Translations under genes and position numbers: made by a program
Source: Candidatus Poseidoniaceae archaeon
GTDB taxonomy: Archaea > Thermoplasmatota > Poseidoniia > Poseidoniales > Poseidoniaceae
NCBI GenBank assembly: GCA_949373075.1
Contig: CASIBX010000033.1
Coordinates: 1 to 57,817 of the forward strand
Length of the DNA: 57,817 nt
Reading direction: 5' to 3'
Part shown: piece by piece, positions 55,022 through 57,817 of the stretch
How positions within the stretch are numbered: the first letter of the stretch is position 1
Layout: each line of letters begins with the position of its first letter
The notes under the pieces: generated by a model
What the model was told of the DNA's origin: nothing
Seen by the model: only the letters and a program-made list of their open reading frames with translations
Database searches by the model: none

Positions 55022-56130
55022 TCTTCATTTTCTTCTTTCATCATAGGAGAATAGATTCTATCTTCTGACAATCTTCCTTTAGAGACTAAATCATCGATGT
55101 ACTCATCCATCAATTCCTTCATCCTTCCACGCATCTCTTCCTCAGGACTCTCCCGCATAATTTTCAATAATTGGTTCCAATTGTTGAGTACCTTCAATGA
55201 TGCTGAGTGGCTTTCAGCAGGGACGAATATTTTTTCTACTCCTGCAGTTACAGAACCGTCTCTGTTAAGCGTTTCAAGTGCTAAATCTATTCTGATTTTA
55301 CCGCCTTTTACCTCATCTTTGTCACTAACTATTCCGAGTCCAGGTAATTCGTCACCAGTTCTGGCGGCTTCTCTAAGAATTGTACCTACCTTTCGTTGTT
55401 CAATCATCAAAGCGACTTTATCATGCATGCTTGAATCGATATTGTCTAACATCATCATTTCAAGGCGCAAAGATAGTGCTGCTCCAGCGTCAACAATTTC
55501 TGTAATGCCAGTTATTGGGAAATCTATTCTAGATATTAGTACGGTGAAACCATCTAATGGTACCGGAATAAACCTGAATCGTTCAGGATTATCTCTTTGC
55601 ATTCCTAAGGTATGCCTTCTTGTTCTGAATGGCAAGGTTGCATGCAATGCTCTAGGAATGATATAACCATCAATTGAGTTATTCTTTCTTAATTCCTCAA
55701 GCCATAAGGTTCTCTCAAAAGTATCGTCAGGCGCATCACCAAACTCCTCTGGCAACATTACATTGATGTCTTTACGAAGTCTGATCATTTGACGGCGAAC
55801 AATTTCACAATCTGCAATAATTACTGCACCCTTTGGAACGTATTCGGGTTTGTCTTCGCCTACAAGGACTCTAGTAGGCTCCCTTCTAGGTAATACGACT
55901 GATGCTGTTAAGTCTTTATCTCGGTTCTCAAACCACCATCTTCCAGAAGCGGCAACCAAATCACCGTGACCTTCACGCAATAACTCAATCGCAGACTCAA
56001 TATGAGGGACCGGTTTTTCAACTAAAGTCATACTATCTGGATGACTATCGATTAGTTTCTTGATATGTGTGTGGACGCCATCTCCCATTTCTGGGCACAA
56101 AAGGATTTCAAATCGTCCTTTTTCGCTCAT
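55018..56130 (-). CDS. Degenerate porphobilinogen deaminase (HemC)-like protein
   Basis: The 370 residues follow the outline of HemC: IESAIELLREGHGDLVAASG, LTASVVLPRREPTRVLVGED, and a DCEIVRRQMIRLRKDINVML stretch where HemC has SLRR and its Arg residues. The LPTE-type catalytic loop (HSLKDLP) is replaced, and no cysteine is found where HemC holds its dipyrromethane cofactor. The last 100 residues are charged and differ from the family. Normal HemC joins four porphobilinogens; this form probably cannot. ATG 56130 has GAGGTG six bases upstream and is preferred to GTG 56139. Confidence 0.55.
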   Translation of the reverse strand: MSEKGRFEILLCPEMGDGVHTHIKKLIDSHPDSMTLVEKPVPHIESAIELLREGHGDLVAASGRWWFENRDKDLTASVVLPRREPTRVLVGEDKPEYVPKGAVIIADCEIVRRQMIRLRKDINVMLPEEFGDAPDDTFERTLWLEELRKNNSIDGYIIPRALHATLPFRTRRHTLGMQRDNPERFRFIPVPLDGFTVLISRIDFPITGITEIVDAGAALSLRLEMMMLDNIDSSMHDKVALMIEQRKVGTILREAARTGDELPGLGIVSDKDEVKGGKIRIDLALETLNRDGSVTAGVEKIFVPAESHSASLKVLNNWNQLLKIMRESPEEEMRGRMKELMDEYIDDLVSKGRLSEDRIYSPMMKEENED

Positions 56131-56211
56131 CTCATCCACCTCGGCCAGCAGATGCCGGCGTTCAAAGGGCGCCCGCCACTCGTTAAGAAGGCGACCCTTG
56201 TGGGATGTTCC

Positions 56212-57186
56212 ATGGAGGACAATAATGCACTTGATTATCTTGAAGATTTGCGCGACTTAATCAATGCTAATTTAGAAGCCATGATTCAAGAGCAGTGCGT
56301 TATTTACGGCGAAGTTGCAGAATTGTCTGGTAAGATTTTACTAGCGGGAGGGAAGAGACTTCGGCCAATACTTTCTCTTCTGTCATACCAATTATCGGGT
56401 GGCGAGAATCTAGATGAAGTAATGCCTCTAGCTTTGGCTTCAGAATTTATTCATACAGCGACACTGATTCACGACGACATAAACGATGAATCATTGACAC
56501 GTAGAGGTCAAGCTACTCTACATGCTTTAGTCGGGCAACCTAAGGCCATAATTGGCGGGGATTGGCTCTTCGTTCAGGGATTCGGACTTGGTGGTAAGTA
56601 TCGTGAAGAAATCGTTGAAGTTATGGCAAGTTATTCATCACGCCTCGCCAGTGCAGAGTTTAGTCAATTAGACCATGTATTGGATTTGTCCACTTCACCA
56701 GAACATTACCTTGAAATTGTAAAAGGCAAGACTGCAGGTCCATTTGCGGCTGGTTGTAAAGGTGCGGCTCTAGTTGCAAATGCAAGTCAGGATAAATGCG
56801 ATGAATTATTCAAGTTTGGAATGGAATTAGGTGTTGCATTCCAATTAGTTGATGATTTACTAGATATCCGTGGCGATGAACGAATGGGTAAACCTCGAGG
56901 TGCGGATGTTTATGAAGGTAAAATGACACTTCCTCTTATTCATGCTTTGACACTACTACATGGCGAGCAGCGAATCAGATTAGCCGAATTAATTCGCAAT
57001 TTTGACGACTCATTATTTGATGAGTTGATCTCATTACTAGAACATGCAGATAGTTTACGGTATTCTGAGATTCTAATCAACAATCACCTGGAAAGAGCGA
57101 TTGGCCATTTAGATAATTTCGAAGATTGTGACGCTAAGCAATTGCTTAAACATGTAGTTAGAATGGTACAGGACAGACACTCTTGA
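56212..57186 (+). CDS. Geranylgeranyl diphosphate synthase-type polyprenyl synthetase
   Basis: The 324-residue trans-prenyltransferase builds the C20 chain of archaeal lipids from IPP and shorter allylic diphosphates. Motifs: GGKRLRPILSLLSY, first Asp-rich motif HDDINDESLTRRG, KGKTAGPFAAGCKGAAL, and second Asp-rich motif FQLVDDLLDIRGD. The frame is open further upstream to 56065, but that crosses the divergent gene; ATG 56212 gives a normal family length. ATG 56152 is an alternative. The geranylgeranyl reductase gene follows after nine bases, so lipid genes are grouped. Confidence 0.93.
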   Translation: MEDNNALDYLEDLRDLINANLEAMIQEQCVIYGEVAELSGKILLAGGKRLRPILSLLSYQLSGGENLDEVMPLALASEFIHTATLIHDDINDESLTRRGQATLHALVGQPKAIIGGDWLFVQGFGLGGKYREEIVEVMASYSSRLASAEFSQLDHVLDLSTSPEHYLEIVKGKTAGPFAAGCKGAALVANASQDKCDELFKFGMELGVAFQLVDDLLDIRGDERMGKPRGADVYEGKMTLPLIHALTLLHGEQRIRLAELIRNFDDSLFDELISLLEHADSLRYSEILINNHLERAIGHLDNFEDCDAKQLLKHVVRMVQDRHS

Positions 57187-57195
57187 GGTGAGGGC

Positions 57196-57817
57196 TTGAC
57201 AGAATCGTTTGACCATGATGTAATCGTTATCGGTGGCGGACCTGCTGGAAGCACCGTTGCAAGGTATGCTGCTGAAGGTGGAGCGGATGTTTTGGTCATC
57301 GATAGAAGAGATCCTATAGGGACGCCATTGCAGTGTGGAGAATTAGTTCCCTCCAATGATGAAATGCGACGTCTATGTCCTGATGTACCCGACATGGATG
57401 ACCTATTCCAAACTCCTAAGGATGCAATATCTCGTCATTCAACAAAAATGCATTTGGTACCACCTTCGGGTAAACCCTTGAAGTTTGATTTTGATGGATA
57501 TGTCCTAAATCGAGTAGCACATGATGAGTTTTTAGTTGAGTTGGCAAAGAAGTCAGGTGCGAAGTTCCTAATTGATTCTAGAGTAGATAGGGTTGATGGA
57601 AACAAAGTTCTTCTCCATAATGGAGATTCATATACTGCAAAAGTAATTGTTGATGCAGGTGGTCATAATGGGCCAATTCGGAAAGAATATTGGAATGAAA
57701 AGTCGATAAAAATACCAGTAAAATTTGTTTTGATGGATGGAGACTTTGGTGAAGCAGTAGAGCTTCACTTTGGTTCAATGGCTCCAGGCGGATATGCATG
57801 GATGTTCCCTAAAGGAG
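57196..57817 (+). CDS. Geranylgeranyl reductase family flavoprotein, N-terminal part
   Basis: The frame starts at TTG 57196 with GAGGTGA just upstream and runs off the window edge. The first residues give the FAD-binding fold DVIVIGGGPAGSTVARYAAE and then LVIDRRDPIGTPLQCGELVP, matching digeranylgeranylglycerophospholipid reductases, including the Cys in QCGE. It saturates the isoprenoid chains of archaeal lipids. About 207 residues are visible of a usual length near 400. It lies directly after the GGPP synthase, which fits one pathway. Confidence 0.88.
   Translation, partial: MTESFDHDVIVIGGGPAGSTVARYAAEGGADVLVIDRRDPIGTPLQCGELVPSNDEMRRLCPDVPDMDDLFQTPKDAISRHSTKMHLVPPSGKPLKFDFDGYVLNRVAHDEFLVELAKKSGAKFLIDSRVDRVDGNKVLLHNGDSYTAKVIVDAGGHNGPIRKEYWNEKSIKIPVKFVLMDGDFGEAVELHFGSMAPGGYAWMFPKG

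Noticed and set aside
56065-56211. N-terminal extension of the GGPP synthase frame
   Set aside because: It lies antisense to the start of the HemC-like gene, and polyprenyl synthetases of normal length start at ATG 56212.

Overview
This window reads as chromosome from a planktonic marine euryarchaeon, most likely Marine Group II (Candidatus Poseidoniales, Thermoplasmatota). Archaeal core genes (aIF2-gamma, ribosomal protein S6e, Orc1/Cdc6, Dph2, RPA with its partner, Hel308, KEOPS Cgi121, GGPP synthase and geranylgeranyl reductase) sit beside bacterial-type GyrB/GyrA and a class II CCA/poly(A)-polymerase-type enzyme. Gene density is high, most genes are packed in short operons, and ATG, GTG and TTG starts often follow GAGGTG-like Shine-Dalgarno sequences. 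I see no rRNA, tRNA, CRISPR array, insertion sequence or prophage. This is mainly an ordinary chromosomal region, and the placement in MGII is inferred from gene content only.

Layout. 0-1.1 kb: a cut-off gene, then an SPFH/flotillin head that runs through a one-base frameshift into a DUF357 domain. 1.1-6.5 kb (minus): regulator, PIN nuclease, aIF2-gamma, S6e, Orc1/Cdc6, Dph2, and a GcvH-like protein without the usual lipoyl lysine. 6.6-10.2 kb (plus): acyl-CoA dehydrogenase, a large TPR protein, and a cupredoxin behind two hairpins. 10.2-18.3 kb (mostly minus): EF-hand membrane protein, CCA-enzyme homologue, SerK-like protein, and a cluster of M61 peptidase, HEAT protein, PCMT-like protein and HTH_10 regulator. 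18.3-19.8 kb: two membrane proteins.

19.8-25.0 kb holds four neighbouring genes, each broken by several one-base indels: thymidylate kinase with an extra C-terminal region, a carboxypeptidase-regulatory-domain membrane protein, an M28/QC-like peptidase, and a giant secreted metalloprotease with PKD repeats. Genes on both sides are intact. The pattern looks more like poor local sequence quality than biology, but cannot be settled here. 25-29.4 kb: the intact PKD part of that protease, a secreted unknown protein, and AroD.

29.6-46.7 kb: gyrB-gyrA, a LeuA-like synthase, an AstE/aspartoacylase-type hydrolase, a PaaI-like thioesterase, a SprT-like protein, two unknown membrane proteins, Hel308-Cgi121 and TldD-TldE. 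46.7-52.5 kb: a 30-codon leader ORF coupled to RPA, the RPA partner, then a Tad/type II secretion-like set (small unknown protein, two TadB/C-like membrane proteins, ATPase). 52.5-57.8 kb: SAP-repeat protein, coiled-coil protein, degenerate HemC-like protein, GGPP synthase and the start of a geranylgeranyl reductase. The last two make and saturate the archaeal isoprenoid lipid chains.

Most promising for a second look: the RPA leader peptide, the hairpin-filled leader of the cupredoxin, the GcvH-like and HemC-like proteins that have lost hallmark residues, the tmk with a P-loop Gly substitution and C-terminal extension, and the Tad-like operon with its phage-tail-like small first gene.
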